Below are positions 16,868 to 25,688 of a stretch of 64,000 bases of DNA, in pieces. How positions within the stretch are numbered: the first letter of the stretch is position 1; each line of letters starts with the position of its first letter. The notes below the pieces were generated by a model. That model was not told where the DNA came from. It was given only the letters and a program-made list of their open reading frames with translations, and did not search any database. Source of the stretch: Candidatus Gastranaerophilales bacterium (GTDB taxonomy: Bacteria > Cyanobacteriota > Vampirovibrionia > Gastranaerophilales > Gastranaerophilaceae); contig CAAHDT010000023.1 in NCBI GenBank assembly GCA_900770525.1, forward strand, positions 62,001-126,000, read 5' to 3'. A program made the position numbers and the translations under genes.

Positions 16868-19159
16868 ATGTTAGAATTTTTATTTGGGAAAAAACAAGCT
16901 GAAAACAGCAATAAGGCAGAAGTTTTAAATAAAATATACTCAAAATTGCGAGAAAAATATAATCCTGATTCTATTGCAGAAGAGAGAAAAAATGTTCTAA
17001 AAGATAAAATTAATCTCCATGGATATCTAAATTATCCGTATGTACTTGCGTTGGATGAATTAACTAATGAAGAAATTCTGTTTGGTTTGGAAATCAAATG
17101 GAAAAAGAACGGAATTTTTAAGGATGGAAAATTTAAATTCGACAACAATAAAGTGAGTGTCCTTGCAAGAAACAATGTTAAAAACGCTGATTGGTTTAAA
17201 AAAGAAGGGCACGATATAAAATTAATTAATCTTGCAGGTTTGGGCGATGGAAACAAAACACAAGAAACAGGAAAATTTATGGATTGGTTGCGCCAATTGC
17301 TTATATTACCTACAGGAAATATTGAAAGCGGGATTTTTAATACAACAATATACCTAATTCCTTTCCATCCGCGTGAATTCGGATGTGCATATTTGCCCAA
17401 AAGTTCAGAAGTTAGCGACAAACTTTTTGACAAGGATTTAAGTGAACTTACCGGCATGGATGCGAAACAACAGGTTCAAACCTTTATAGAACTTGCTCAA
17501 CTTGCAGGACACCCTGTAATTTATGATATTTTGCCACAAACAGGACGTTTTTCAAAAGCCGTTTTAGCTAACCCGAACATTGCCAGATGGTTTGACATTC
17601 CAACTTTGGATAAGCAAATTATAGATAATATTTCGACTGTTGCTGACCACTTGAAAGGTGCATATGACGCAGAAGATGTTGATGTTATAAAAGATATTTA
17701 TAAACAATCTCAAACAGGAACATCTGGGAATTTAGCAGAGCATTACCAGTCATTATTTGATACTTTTGATAAGGAAATGGCGGAATGCAAAAAAGATTTA
17801 TGTAACAAGATGTGCGAAAAAACTCAACAAGATGAAATTCACAAACGAGTTCGCGATATAGTTGCAAAAATTCAGGACGTTAAGCCTAATCAAAAATTAA
17901 CGGAAGATGATATTACCAAACAAATTGATATAATTAAAGCATTGATTGATGAAGGATTGTGGCCTGCTCCCGGGGGGGCTTGGTGCTCTGCCGGTGTTCC
18001 TATTTACGATAAAATGAGCGAATGCGGTGGATACCCTACATTTAAACATTATGACTACAAAGGGGAAAACGTAACGCATTTTGCAAATTTGGATTGCCAG
18101 ACCCCATATTATTTTGTGTATTTAGAAAACGGCAATTACAACAAACCTGTCATAGATTATTTTATTGGTGCAATGCAAAAACTTCAAAAAGATTACAATT
18201 TTGATGGATTTAGAGTTGACCATATTGACCACATTGTAGATGCAGTTTCTGAAGCTGCCGGAGTTCCGATAAGTTATCGCGCTCCACGTGAAGTTCTAAG
18301 ACAGTTAAACAACACAATGAAAGAGGCTATCCCTTATTTTGCAACACTTGCAGAATATATGTTGTGGGATAATTTCTTGAAAGAATATCACGAAGATATG
18401 AATTTTGACTTATTGTGGGGAAATGATATTGTTTCGCAACAAGACAAAAATCCTGAAAGAATTACAGAAGATAATCAAGCTTTGACTAATTATAATGTTG
18501 ATTTTAAGGAAGGGAAACGTCTTTCAATCCTAAAGGCTTATAATAATCAAGATGGCGAATTTAGAGAAATTGACCAGTATCCGGGGCAATTAACCGCAAA
18601 CGGTGCATTATTTAAATGGGCAAAATATAAACTTCTTCCTGGAGGAAAATTTGCACAAAGACCTATGCTATATATTGACGGAGATGAAAGCTTTACAAAA
18701 CGTGGAATTGAAAAAGTTATTGGCGAAGAAATTTCGATGGAAAGAGAAAATAACTTTGAATTTTACGAAAAATTTGATGCAATCGATAGATTTGTTAAAA
18801 ACCAGCCGATTATAACGGAAGGGGAAGCCCAAATAATGCTTCAAGAAGATGATGGATTTGTTGTTTGGCTAATATCTTGCGAACCGCTAAAGAAAGCTTT
18901 TTTGGTTGCAGCAAATTACAAATACCCGACAGAATTTGTAACAACACATCACGAAGATGGCAGTTCTGAGCAAAATTGGGTTAAGGGAACATCTATTGAG
19001 AACAAAGAGATTAAATTACCTGCCGACTTTACGGTAACAACAGAATATGTGTTCAAAAATCATAAATACACTGCCCAAAAGTGGGAAGGTTCTGCAAATG
19101 AACTTCATTTTGAAGAACTAAAACCTTCAGAATTCAGAATTTTTGTATTGGAAAAATAG
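16868..19159 (+). CDS. GH13-like alpha-amylase-family protein
   Basis: The 763-aa protein carries GH13 signatures: the nucleophile region GFRVDHIDHIVD (near residue 448) and the acid/base-like AEYMLWDNF (near 494). Upstream is about 400 residues of alpha/beta barrel parts and insertions, including an acidic helical stretch (about 275-360). The last 100 residues look like the C-terminal beta-sandwich found in amylases. There is no signal peptide, so it acts inside the cell, most likely on glycogen or malto-oligosaccharides; the glycogen-synthase-like gene at the end of the window fits. I cannot say whether it is a hydrolase, a branching enzyme or a transferase. GGAG precedes the start; a strong terminator follows. 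Confidence 0.8.
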   Translation: MLEFLFGKKQAENSNKAEVLNKIYSKLREKYNPDSIAEERKNVLKDKINLHGYLNYPYVLALDELTNEEILFGLEIKWKKNGIFKDGKFKFDNNKVSVLARNNVKNADWFKKEGHDIKLINLAGLGDGNKTQETGKFMDWLRQLLILPTGNIESGIFNTTIYLIPFHPREFGCAYLPKSSEVSDKLFDKDLSELTGMDAKQQVQTFIELAQLAGHPVIYDILPQTGRFSKAVLANPNIARWFDIPTLDKQIIDNISTVADHLKGAYDAEDVDVIKDIYKQSQTGTSGNLAEHYQSLFDTFDKEMAECKKDLCNKMCEKTQQDEIHKRVRDIVAKIQDVKPNQKLTEDDITKQIDIIKALIDEGLWPAPGGAWCSAGVPIYDKMSECGGYPTFKHYDYKGENVTHFANLDCQTPYYFVYLENGNYNKPVIDYFIGAMQKLQKDYNFDGFRVDHIDHIVDAVSEAAGVPISYRAPREVLRQLNNTMKEAIPYFATLAEYMLWDNFLKEYHEDMNFDLLWGNDIVSQQDKNPERITEDNQALTNYNVDFKEGKRLSILKAYNNQDGEFREIDQYPGQLTANGALFKWAKYKLLPGGKFAQRPMLYIDGDESFTKRGIEKVIGEEISMERENNFEFYEKFDAIDRFVKNQPIITEGEAQIMLQEDDGFVVWLISCEPLKKAFLVAANYKYPTEFVTTHHEDGSSEQNWVKGTSIENKEIKLPADFTVTTEYVFKNHKYTAQKWEGSANELHFEELKPSEFRIFVLEK

Positions 19160-19168
19160 TTTGACACT

Positions 19169-19203
19169 AAAAGTGCGAAACTTGTATAAGCTTTCGCACT
19201 TTT
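19169..19203 (+). terminator. Rho-independent terminator of the GH13 gene
   Basis: AAAAGTGCGAAA and TTTCGCACTTTT form a perfect 12-bp stem around an 11-base loop, starting 10 bases after the stop codon. Confidence 0.85.
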
Positions 19204-19235
19204 AATTAATAACCAAAATATTTTAAGGCGGTGTT

Positions 19236-19964
19236 ATGTTTTATTTTGAAGAAATTAAAGGTAAAAAATTTTTGAAATCGGATATGCTTCCTGCTGAGCA
19301 TTTTTTCACAACGCGCAATTCTGTTATAAAGACTAAAGAAAAAGAGTTTGAACCGATTGTTGAAGAAAATAAGAAAATAATTTGCGATTATTTGAATGTT
19401 GAAAAGCTGATATCACCATCACAAACTCATACCAATTTTGTTGATATTGCAAAAAGTAATAAGGAGTCTTATCCTGATACGGACGGTTTAATTTTGGCAG
19501 AAAAGGGAAATGCTATTTTTCTGAATTTTGCAGATTGCACACCACTAATAATATATGACAAAGTTAAGAATATAGGCGCTGTATCACATGCCGGATGGCG
19601 CGGAACGGCAGGGAGTATAGCGAAAGTTACCGTAAACAAAATGGTAGATGAATTTGGGTGTAATCCTTTAGATATGGTTGCTGCCATAGGACCGGCAATA
19701 TCGATGTGTTGCTATAATGTCGGACAAGAAGTTTATGACAAACTAAAACTTACCGTATCTGATTTTTCAGGCTTGTCTGAAAATAGAGATGGAAATATAT
19801 ATGTGGATTTAAAAGGGATAAACCGCCGGCAATTGGAAGAGTGCAGTATTTTCCAAATAGATGTTTGCCCTTACTGCACTTGTTGTAATAACGATATTTT
19901 CTTTTCTTACAGAAAAGAAAATGGCACTACGAACAGACATAGTGCCATTTTGAAACTTTCTTAA
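19236..19964 (+). CDS. pgeF: Laccase-domain/purine nucleoside phosphorylase family protein (PgeF/YlmD/YfiH)
   Basis: The 242-aa protein has all family landmarks: SPSQTHTNFVDIA, DGLILAEKGNAIFLNFADCTPL and VSHAGWRGTAGSI, which contribute the metal/active-site His and Cys residues, plus a GPAISMCCYNVG segment. Members process purine nucleosides and can correct misincorporated amino acids in peptidoglycan precursors; both roles are known for relatives and not tested here. AAGGCGG precedes the ATG. A strong hairpin terminator lies inside the last codons, so the transcript end and coding end coincide. Confidence 0.9.
   Translation: MFYFEEIKGKKFLKSDMLPAEHFFTTRNSVIKTKEKEFEPIVEENKKIICDYLNVEKLISPSQTHTNFVDIAKSNKESYPDTDGLILAEKGNAIFLNFADCTPLIIYDKVKNIGAVSHAGWRGTAGSIAKVTVNKMVDEFGCNPLDMVAAIGPAISMCCYNVGQEVYDKLKLTVSDFSGLSENRDGNIYVDLKGINRRQLEECSIFQIDVCPYCTCCNNDIFFSYRKENGTTNRHSAILKLS
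19918..19951. terminator. Bidirectional terminator overlapping the end of pgeF
   Basis: AAAATGGCACTA (19918-19929) pairs perfectly with 19940-19951. The stem encodes the final residues of the plus-strand gene (stop at 19964) and is followed by a TTTTC-rich tract on the minus strand, where it would end the 209-aa gene. Confidence 0.75.
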
Positions 19965-19972
19965 AATTTTTA

Positions 19973-20602
19973 TTAGTTATTTGTTTGAATAAACAAGCTG
20001 ATAATATCGTTTACAGCTGCAAATTGACGTTGATATTTTTGAGCTTGTACTTCTAATATATTAATCTGCTTTTTATGTTCAAGTACACTTGTTTGGCATT
20101 CTCTAACAGATTGAGTTAAGTTTTCCTGAACCTGTTGAGCTTCTTGAAGAACATTTGTCATTGAAATACCAAGAGCTTCCATTGTTTGCTTGATAATCAT
20201 AGCACCTGTTTGCTTAGAAACATTAGAAGGAAGTTTTGAAATCAATTGACGCAATACCGCAACATTTGTTGGAAGTTCCATTTCTTCAATCGGTGGAATA
20301 TTGCTTTCAGGAGTTTGAAAGTTCATCATAGTGTTATTGAAAGCGTTTTCAACTTCGTTGAATTGGTTGGAATGGTTAAATGTATTTGCTGTATTCATAT
20401 TCGTATTTTTCATCATTTCTTCATTTTCAGTAGGTAATACCATTTCATCAATCAAATTATTTTTTGGTTCAAGTGAACTCATATTTGTTAATTCGGAATC
20501 ATTTGAAGACTCCTTAACCGGAATGATTTCTATATCCGATTGCTGTTTAAGAGCTTCAACAATCTTTTTGCCTACGCCTTCTGTCATTCTATTGCTAGTC
20601 AT
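19973..20602 (-). CDS. Unknown 209-aa protein, disordered front and coiled-coil end
   Basis: The first 110 residues are acidic, Asn/Met/Glu-rich and probably disordered. From about 112 (VAVLRQLISKLPSNVSKQTG) the protein is helical, and 140-200 is a coiled coil (EAQQVQENLTQSVRECQTSV...). This layout recalls cyanobacterial DivIVA/Cdv3-like division proteins, but the likeness is architectural only and I would not name it. A strong sigma70-type promoter lies upstream, and AAAGGA stands before the ATG. A terminator shared with pgeF closes it, so it is a one-gene unit. Confidence 0.75.
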   Translation of the reverse strand: MTSNRMTEGVGKKIVEALKQQSDIEIIPVKESSNDSELTNMSSLEPKNNLIDEMVLPTENEEMMKNTNMNTANTFNHSNQFNEVENAFNNTMMNFQTPESNIPPIEEMELPTNVAVLRQLISKLPSNVSKQTGAMIIKQTMEALGISMTNVLQEAQQVQENLTQSVRECQTSVLEHKKQINILEVQAQKYQRQFAAVNDIISLFIQTNN

Positions 20603-20640
20603 TTTATAAATCCTTTAAATATTTTTATCTGAACAACTTC

Positions 20641-20669
20641 ATTATATTCAAAAGACAAAATTATTTCAA
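20641..20669 (-). promoter_or_regulatory. Sigma70 promoter of the 209-aa gene
   Basis: Minus strand: TTGAAA (20669-20664), 17 bases, TATAAT (20646-20641). This is the best sigma70 match I found in the window. Confidence 0.7.
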
Positions 20670-20757
20670 CAGTAATAATCAGTAATATTTGGATTGTGAA
20701 ATAATTTACAAGTTTTATTTTTTATGGTAGATTAAAACGTACACGAGAGGGGTAAAT

Positions 20758-21753
20758 ATGGCTAAAAAAGTTGAACTTAAAGTTTTTAATGCAGAAGAAA
20801 ATGTTGACGAATTGGTGCTTGAACAAGAAATGGGATTCCATTCTTTGTGGAATTTGCATTATGGTGAAAATCCGCAACAGTCGGCTATGATTTTCAAATC
20901 TCCTGATATGGCTGATTATGAAGTCATTGGGGATAAAAAACTTTCGTATAATGAAGTTTTAAGTTTAACGGAATTGGCTAATGTTTTGAGTGAATTTTAT
21001 GATGTTTGTGCTGTTGCAATTGTTAAACACGCCGCTCCTTGCGGAGTAGCATTAGGAGCTACTTTAGAAGAAGCTTATAATAAAGCATTTGATTGCGACC
21101 CCGTTGCATCATTTTTTGGAGCTATCGGCTCTTCTAAAACAATAGATTTTGAAATTGCAAAACACATAAATTCTATGTCGGTAAAAATGGTTATCGCTCC
21201 CGATTTTGAACCTGCAGCACTTAAGCTTTTAGAAGAAAACCCTTTGCTAAAGGTTATAAAACTAAATACTCCGCTAAAAGATTTTAAATCATTAATTCAA
21301 AAAGACATCCATGTGACTCCGTTCGGTACATTGTATCAAGATTGCAACAGCAGTGAATTAGGTAAGAATTCATTCAGAATTGTAACCAAAACTAAACCTA
21401 CAAAAGAACAAATAGAGGACTGTGTTTTTGCTTGGAAGATTTCTAAATATGCCCGCTCAAATTCTATCGTAATAGCAAAAGACTTTAAGACTTCTGCTAT
21501 TGCACAAGGTCATATTTCTCCTGTAGGTGCTGTTGAAGCTGCTCTAAATGCAGCTTGTGACGGTTCAAAGAATGCAATTATGGCATCAGACAACACTTTG
21601 CCAACAATTGATTGCATATATGCAGCAGTTCAGGGTAGAATTTCTACAATTATTCAACCTGGAGGCTCTATTAATGATGAAAAAATGATAGCCCTTGCAG
21701 ACAAATACAATATCGCGATGGTATTTACCGGAATTAAAAACTATAAACACTAG
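20758..21753 (+). CDS. AICAR transformylase, stand-alone (PurH C-terminal domain only)
   Basis: The 331-aa protein matches the formyl-transfer half of PurH, which converts AICAR to FAICAR with 10-formyl-tetrahydrofolate in purine synthesis. It opens with LWNLHYGENPQQ, has the catalytic Lys-His pair in VKHAAPCGVALG (near residue 89), the GHISPVGAVEAALNAA helix and the terminal IQPGGSINDEKMI...MVFTGIKNYKH. The MGS-like IMP cyclohydrolase half (about 200 residues) is missing and is not encoded next door. The usual KHxNPCG has become KHAAPCG. An excellent AGAGGGG site fixes the start. IMP cyclisation must be done by another protein. Confidence 0.88.
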   Translation: MAKKVELKVFNAEENVDELVLEQEMGFHSLWNLHYGENPQQSAMIFKSPDMADYEVIGDKKLSYNEVLSLTELANVLSEFYDVCAVAIVKHAAPCGVALGATLEEAYNKAFDCDPVASFFGAIGSSKTIDFEIAKHINSMSVKMVIAPDFEPAALKLLEENPLLKVIKLNTPLKDFKSLIQKDIHVTPFGTLYQDCNSSELGKNSFRIVTKTKPTKEQIEDCVFAWKISKYARSNSIVIAKDFKTSAIAQGHISPVGAVEAALNAACDGSKNAIMASDNTLPTIDCIYAAVQGRISTIIQPGGSINDEKMIALADKYNIAMVFTGIKNYKH

Positions 21754-21823
21754 TTTTAATTCCAACAAATAAAAAATATTGCCCAATACTTTATTGTGGC
21801 AAATTAATATAAGGAATTAAGTT

Positions 21824-22270
21824 ATGAAAATAAAAAGCTGGGAAGAATATTTTTTAGATCTTGCAAAAACTTGTGCAAGTCGTTCAAACTGTATAAGAGC
21901 TCAAGTTGGGGCTGTAATTGTAGGGGACGATAAAAAAATCAAGGCTACCGGATATAACGGAACTCCTTCGAAAGTAGAGTCTTGTTACGAACGCGGACGT
22001 TGCTACAGAATTGAACATAATATAAAATCCGGAACTTGTTATGAAACTTGTCGTTCAATTCACGCGGAACAAAACGCCATTATTCAAGCAGGACAAGACC
22101 GATGCAAAGGTTCTACTATGTATATTTGGGGACATGACTTCATTTGTATTCTTTGTAAAAGGTTTATCGTTCAATCAGGTATTAAAGATGTTTATTTGAA
22201 GAAAAATGAAGACTCACCTGTAGTACATGTCACGGTTGAAGACATTCGTAATGAATTGAATAATATGTAA
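21824..22270 (+). CDS. dCMP deaminase-family protein (ComEB-like)
   Basis: The 148-aa zinc enzyme family deaminates dCMP to dUMP. Catalytic features are HAEQNAI (zinc His and proton-shuttling Glu) and a downstream CILC. The usual P-C-x-x-C has lost its Pro: it reads FICILCKRF. Between them is a Cys-rich insertion with Cys in SCYERGRCYR and SGTCYETCRS, as in ComEB-type enzymes. AAGGA lies upstream. It sits between a purine-synthesis gene and uvrA, 70 and 60 bases away. Activity is probable but the changed zinc motif deserves attention. Confidence 0.85.
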   Translation: MKIKSWEEYFLDLAKTCASRSNCIRAQVGAVIVGDDKKIKATGYNGTPSKVESCYERGRCYRIEHNIKSGTCYETCRSIHAEQNAIIQAGQDRCKGSTMYIWGHDFICILCKRFIVQSGIKDVYLKKNEDSPVVHVTVEDIRNELNNM

Positions 22271-22292
22271 GCTCATATAGTTTAACATTTTC

Positions 22293-22320
22293 TTGCCTCG
22301 TTTCTTTATTGGTGTAATAA
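22293..22320 (+). promoter_or_regulatory. Candidate promoter of uvrA
   Basis: TTGCCT (22293-22298), 16 bases, TAATAA (22315-22320). The RNA would start about four bases before the ATG at 22331, which fits the absence of any ribosome-binding site there. Confidence 0.35.
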
Positions 22321-22330
22321 TATTTGTATT

Positions 22331-25171
22331 ATGTTAGATAAGATTACGATTAAGGGTGCTAAAGAAAATAATTTAAAAGATGTATCACTAGAAATTCCCA
22401 AAAACGAATTAATTGTTTTTACTGGAGTATCGGGTTCGGGCAAGTCTTCTCTTGCGTTTGATACAATTTTTGCAGAAGGTCAAAGACGTTATGTAGAAAG
22501 TTTGTCTACCTATGCAAGACAGTTTTTAGGACAGTTGGATAAGCCTGATGTCGAATATATTGACGGGCTTTCTCCAGCAATTTCAATTGACCAAAAATCT
22601 ACAAGTAATAATCCGCGTTCTACTGTCGGAACTGTTACCGAAATATACGACTATTTAAGATTATTATACGCTCGTGCCGGTACTCCTTATTGTCCTAATT
22701 GTGGAGAAGAAATCAAACCGCAAACGGTTGATGAAATCGTGAATAGTATAATGAGCCTTGGAGAAGGTGAAAAAATCCAAATTTTAGCTCCTGTTGTTCG
22801 CGGGAAAAAGGGTGAGTTTCAATCTGTATTTGAAGAGCTTAGGCAAGAAGGGTTTGTGAGAGTTAAGGTTGATGGTGAAATATATAATCTTGACGAGAAT
22901 GAAATTAAGCTTGCAAAAACTCAAAAACATACTATCCATGTTGTTGTAGATAGGATAGTTGTTAAAGAAAGTGCTCAATCAAGAATTGCAGATAGTGTAC
23001 AAATAGCTCTTAAAAAAGCTGACGGAATAACTATTGTAGACGTTGTTTCACGTAAAGATTCTAAAAACGGTTCAGAAATAATTTACAGTGAAAAATTATC
23101 TTGCCCTAAATGTAATTTAAGCTTTGAGGAACTTGCTCCGAGAATATTTTCATTTAACGCACCATATGGAGCTTGTGAACGCTGCTCAGGTTTAGGAGCT
23201 GATTTTGTGGTTGATCCCGATTTAGTTGTGCCAGATAAGAAAAAAAGTTTAAGAGAAGGTGCAATTTATCCTTGGTCAAAAACTACTACAGATTATTATG
23301 ATGATACTTTAAAGTCTGTTTGTTCGCATTATGGGATAAATATGGATACCCCGTTTGAAGATTTAACAGAACGAGAACAACATATTATATTATATGGTGA
23401 TGACGATATAATATCATTCAGGGTGAAAAAGTTTGGAACTCATCGTTACGAAACTCATTATCATCAATTCTCAGGAGTAATCCCGTTTTTAGAAAAGCGA
23501 TATAATGACTCTAATGCGGAGTATTGGCGTGAAGAAATTGAAAAATACATGACAACTACCCCATGTCCGGCATGTCATGGTGCAAGATTGAAGCCTTTTC
23601 CGCTTGCGGTACGTATTAAAGGAAAAAATATTTACGAATTTACGCTTATGCCGATAGATGAAGCTTTAGAGTTTGTTTCTGATTTGTATTTGGAATTAGA
23701 TGAATATCATCTTCAAATAGCGAAACAAATTCTTGATGAAATTCGTGCACGCCTTAGATTTATGAAAGATGTCGGGCTTGGATACCTTAACCTTGCCAGA
23801 ATGGCCGGAACACTTTCCGGTGGTGAAGCACAAAGAATCAGACTTGCGACTCAAATAGGTAGCGGCTTGTCCGGAGTTTTGTATGTATTAGATGAACCAT
23901 CTATCGGGTTACACCAAAGAGATAATGACAGGCTTATCAAAACCTTGTTAAAATTGCGAAACCTTGGCAATACGTTGATTGTTGTTGAACACGATGAAGA
24001 TACAATGCGCAATGCCGATTATATTGTAGATATCGGACCTAAAGCGGGTGTTAATGGTGGAAACGTAATCGCAGCCGGAACTTTAGACGATATTATTAAT
24101 TGCAAAGAGTCGCTAACTGGTCAGTATTTGAGCGGTGAAAGAAAAATTCCTGTTCCGGAAAAAGTTCGTGAAGGAAATGGAAACTTTTTACAGGTACGAA
24201 ATGCTTATTTGAATAATTTGAAACATATTGATGTTGATATTCCACTTGGGAAAATTGTTGTATTGACCGGTGTTTCTGGTTCTGGGAAATCAACACTTAT
24301 GCAAGATTTGATTTATGAATACGCCCTACATAAATTACGCGGGAATCGCCCGAAACCTCAAGGGGTTGAAGAGATTTTAGGTTTTGAAAACATCGATAAA
24401 ATTATTGACATTGACCAGTCCCCAATCGGTAGAACTCCTCGTTCAAACCCTGCAACTTATACTGATTTATTTACGCATATCAGAGATTTGTACGCGAAAA
24501 CGAACGAGGCAAAAGTTCGCGGCTATAAACCAGGAAGATTTAGTTTTAACGTCAAAGGCGGACGTTGTGAGGCTTGTAAGGGTGATGGTGTAAACAAAAT
24601 TGAGATGAACTTCTTGTCTGATGTTTATGTCAAATGCCCTGTTTGCAAAGGGAAGCGTTATAATAGAGAAACTTTAGAAGTTAAGTTCAAAGGAAAAACC
24701 ATTGCTGATGTTTTAGATATGAGTGTTAAAGAAGCATTGGAATTTTTTGACAGTATTCCTTCTATTAAAAACAAACTGAAAACATTGAATGATGTCGGAC
24801 TTGATTATATAAAACTTGGGCAGAGTGCAACAACCTTATCAGGCGGAGAAGCTCAAAGAATAAAACTTGCGTCTGAATTAAACAAAAGAGCAACCGGAAA
24901 AACTTTGTACCTGTTAGATGAGCCATCAGTCGGTTTGCATTGGTATGATTTGGACAAGTTGATTAAGATTATTCAACAACTTGCTGATCAGGGAAATACT
25001 ATTTTAATTATTGAACATAACCTTGATTTGATAAAAGTTGCAGATTACATTATTGATCTTGGACCGGAAGGTGGAAATGGTGGAGGAGAGGTTGTTGCGA
25101 CGGGTACTCCACACGAATTAGCTAAAAATAAAAAATCCGTTACGGGACAATATTTACGCGGAGTACTATAA
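22331..25171 (+). CDS. uvrA: Excinuclease ABC subunit A
   Basis: UvrA scans DNA for bulky lesions and loads UvrB in nucleotide excision repair. The 946-aa protein has two ABC ATPase modules: Walker A GVSGSGKSS (near 31) and GVSGSGKST (near 646), signatures LSGGEAQRIRLA (about 495) and LSGGEAQRIKLA (about 836), with their DEP Walker B motifs. Zinc-binding CxxC pairs occur in CPNC, CPKC...CERC, CPAC and CEAC...CPVC. Length is normal. No Shine-Dalgarno sequence precedes the ATG; a promoter placed almost on the start suggests a leaderless message. UvrB and UvrC are not in the window. Confidence 0.98.
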   Translation: MLDKITIKGAKENNLKDVSLEIPKNELIVFTGVSGSGKSSLAFDTIFAEGQRRYVESLSTYARQFLGQLDKPDVEYIDGLSPAISIDQKSTSNNPRSTVGTVTEIYDYLRLLYARAGTPYCPNCGEEIKPQTVDEIVNSIMSLGEGEKIQILAPVVRGKKGEFQSVFEELRQEGFVRVKVDGEIYNLDENEIKLAKTQKHTIHVVVDRIVVKESAQSRIADSVQIALKKADGITIVDVVSRKDSKNGSEIIYSEKLSCPKCNLSFEELAPRIFSFNAPYGACERCSGLGADFVVDPDLVVPDKKKSLREGAIYPWSKTTTDYYDDTLKSVCSHYGINMDTPFEDLTEREQHIILYGDDDIISFRVKKFGTHRYETHYHQFSGVIPFLEKRYNDSNAEYWREEIEKYMTTTPCPACHGARLKPFPLAVRIKGKNIYEFTLMPIDEALEFVSDLYLELDEYHLQIAKQILDEIRARLRFMKDVGLGYLNLARMAGTLSGGEAQRIRLATQIGSGLSGVLYVLDEPSIGLHQRDNDRLIKTLLKLRNLGNTLIVVEHDEDTMRNADYIVDIGPKAGVNGGNVIAAGTLDDIINCKESLTGQYLSGERKIPVPEKVREGNGNFLQVRNAYLNNLKHIDVDIPLGKIVVLTGVSGSGKSTLMQDLIYEYALHKLRGNRPKPQGVEEILGFENIDKIIDIDQSPIGRTPRSNPATYTDLFTHIRDLYAKTNEAKVRGYKPGRFSFNVKGGRCEACKGDGVNKIEMNFLSDVYVKCPVCKGKRYNRETLEVKFKGKTIADVLDMSVKEALEFFDSIPSIKNKLKTLNDVGLDYIKLGQSATTLSGGEAQRIKLASELNKRATGKTLYLLDEPSVGLHWYDLDKLIKIIQQLADQGNTILIIEHNLDLIKVADYIIDLGPEGGNGGGEVVATGTPHELAKNKKSVTGQYLRGVL

Positions 25172-25217
25172 GACGACAAATTTAAATGCGGTGGAAGCTT
25201 GAATTTTCTAATATCTG

Positions 25218-25535
25218 TTATTTTATAGCATATAGAAAGTTGTAGAGATTACGAAGTTTGTTATCGTCAAGCGTTTCAATCATTTCATTTATAAGTTTTT
25301 TTAGATTAGGAATTTCGTCTAGAGATCGATTGTTGAATAAGTCAGTAATTTCGATTTCAAAAACTTCGGCAAGTTTTTCAAGGTTTTGTATTGTGGGAAA
25401 CGTTTGCCCACTTTCTATACGGAGAACGGATTTTGGGTTAATCCCTAATAATTCTGAAAGATAATCTTGAGTCCAACCTTTAGCCTTCCTTAAAAGTCTT
25501 ATTTTTCTTCCAAGCAATATTTTTGTAGAATCCAT
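25218..25535 (-). CDS. XRE-family transcriptional regulator
   Basis: A 105-aa protein with an HTH_3 domain near the start: LGRKIRLLRKAKGWTQDYLS, then LLGINPKSVLRIESGQTFPT and NLEKLAEVFEIEI. The remaining 40 residues form a helical tail, perhaps for dimerisation. I prefer the ATG at 25535, which has GGAG nine bases upstream, over the ATG at 25550, which has none. It is divergent from a prepilin gene, and the shared region contains two ACATGTC sites 22 bases apart that overlap the prepilin promoter; the regulator probably binds there. Confidence 0.85.
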   Translation of the reverse strand: MDSTKILLGRKIRLLRKAKGWTQDYLSELLGINPKSVLRIESGQTFPTIQNLEKLAEVFEIEITDLFNNRSLDEIPNLKKLINEMIETLDDNKLRNLYNFLYAIK

Positions 25536-25620
25536 TTCAACTTTCTCCATATTTATATATTAAAAAAATATTATAGGCTATTGAATACCTTAAAATGTAA
25601 CATTTAAATTGAAACAAGAC

Positions 25621-25652
25621 TTGACATGTCACAAAATATAAATTAACATGTC
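25621..25652 (+). promoter_or_regulatory. Prepilin promoter with a double ACATGTC operator
   Basis: TTGACA (25621-25626), 17 bases, TAACAT (25644-25649). ACATGTC occurs at 25624-25630 (inside the palindrome GACATGTC) and at 25646-25652, two helical turns apart, covering both promoter boxes. This is the arrangement expected for repression by the divergent XRE protein. Confidence 0.5.
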
Positions 25653-25688
25653 CTATATTGATAAATAAATAGACATTAGAGGTAACAT

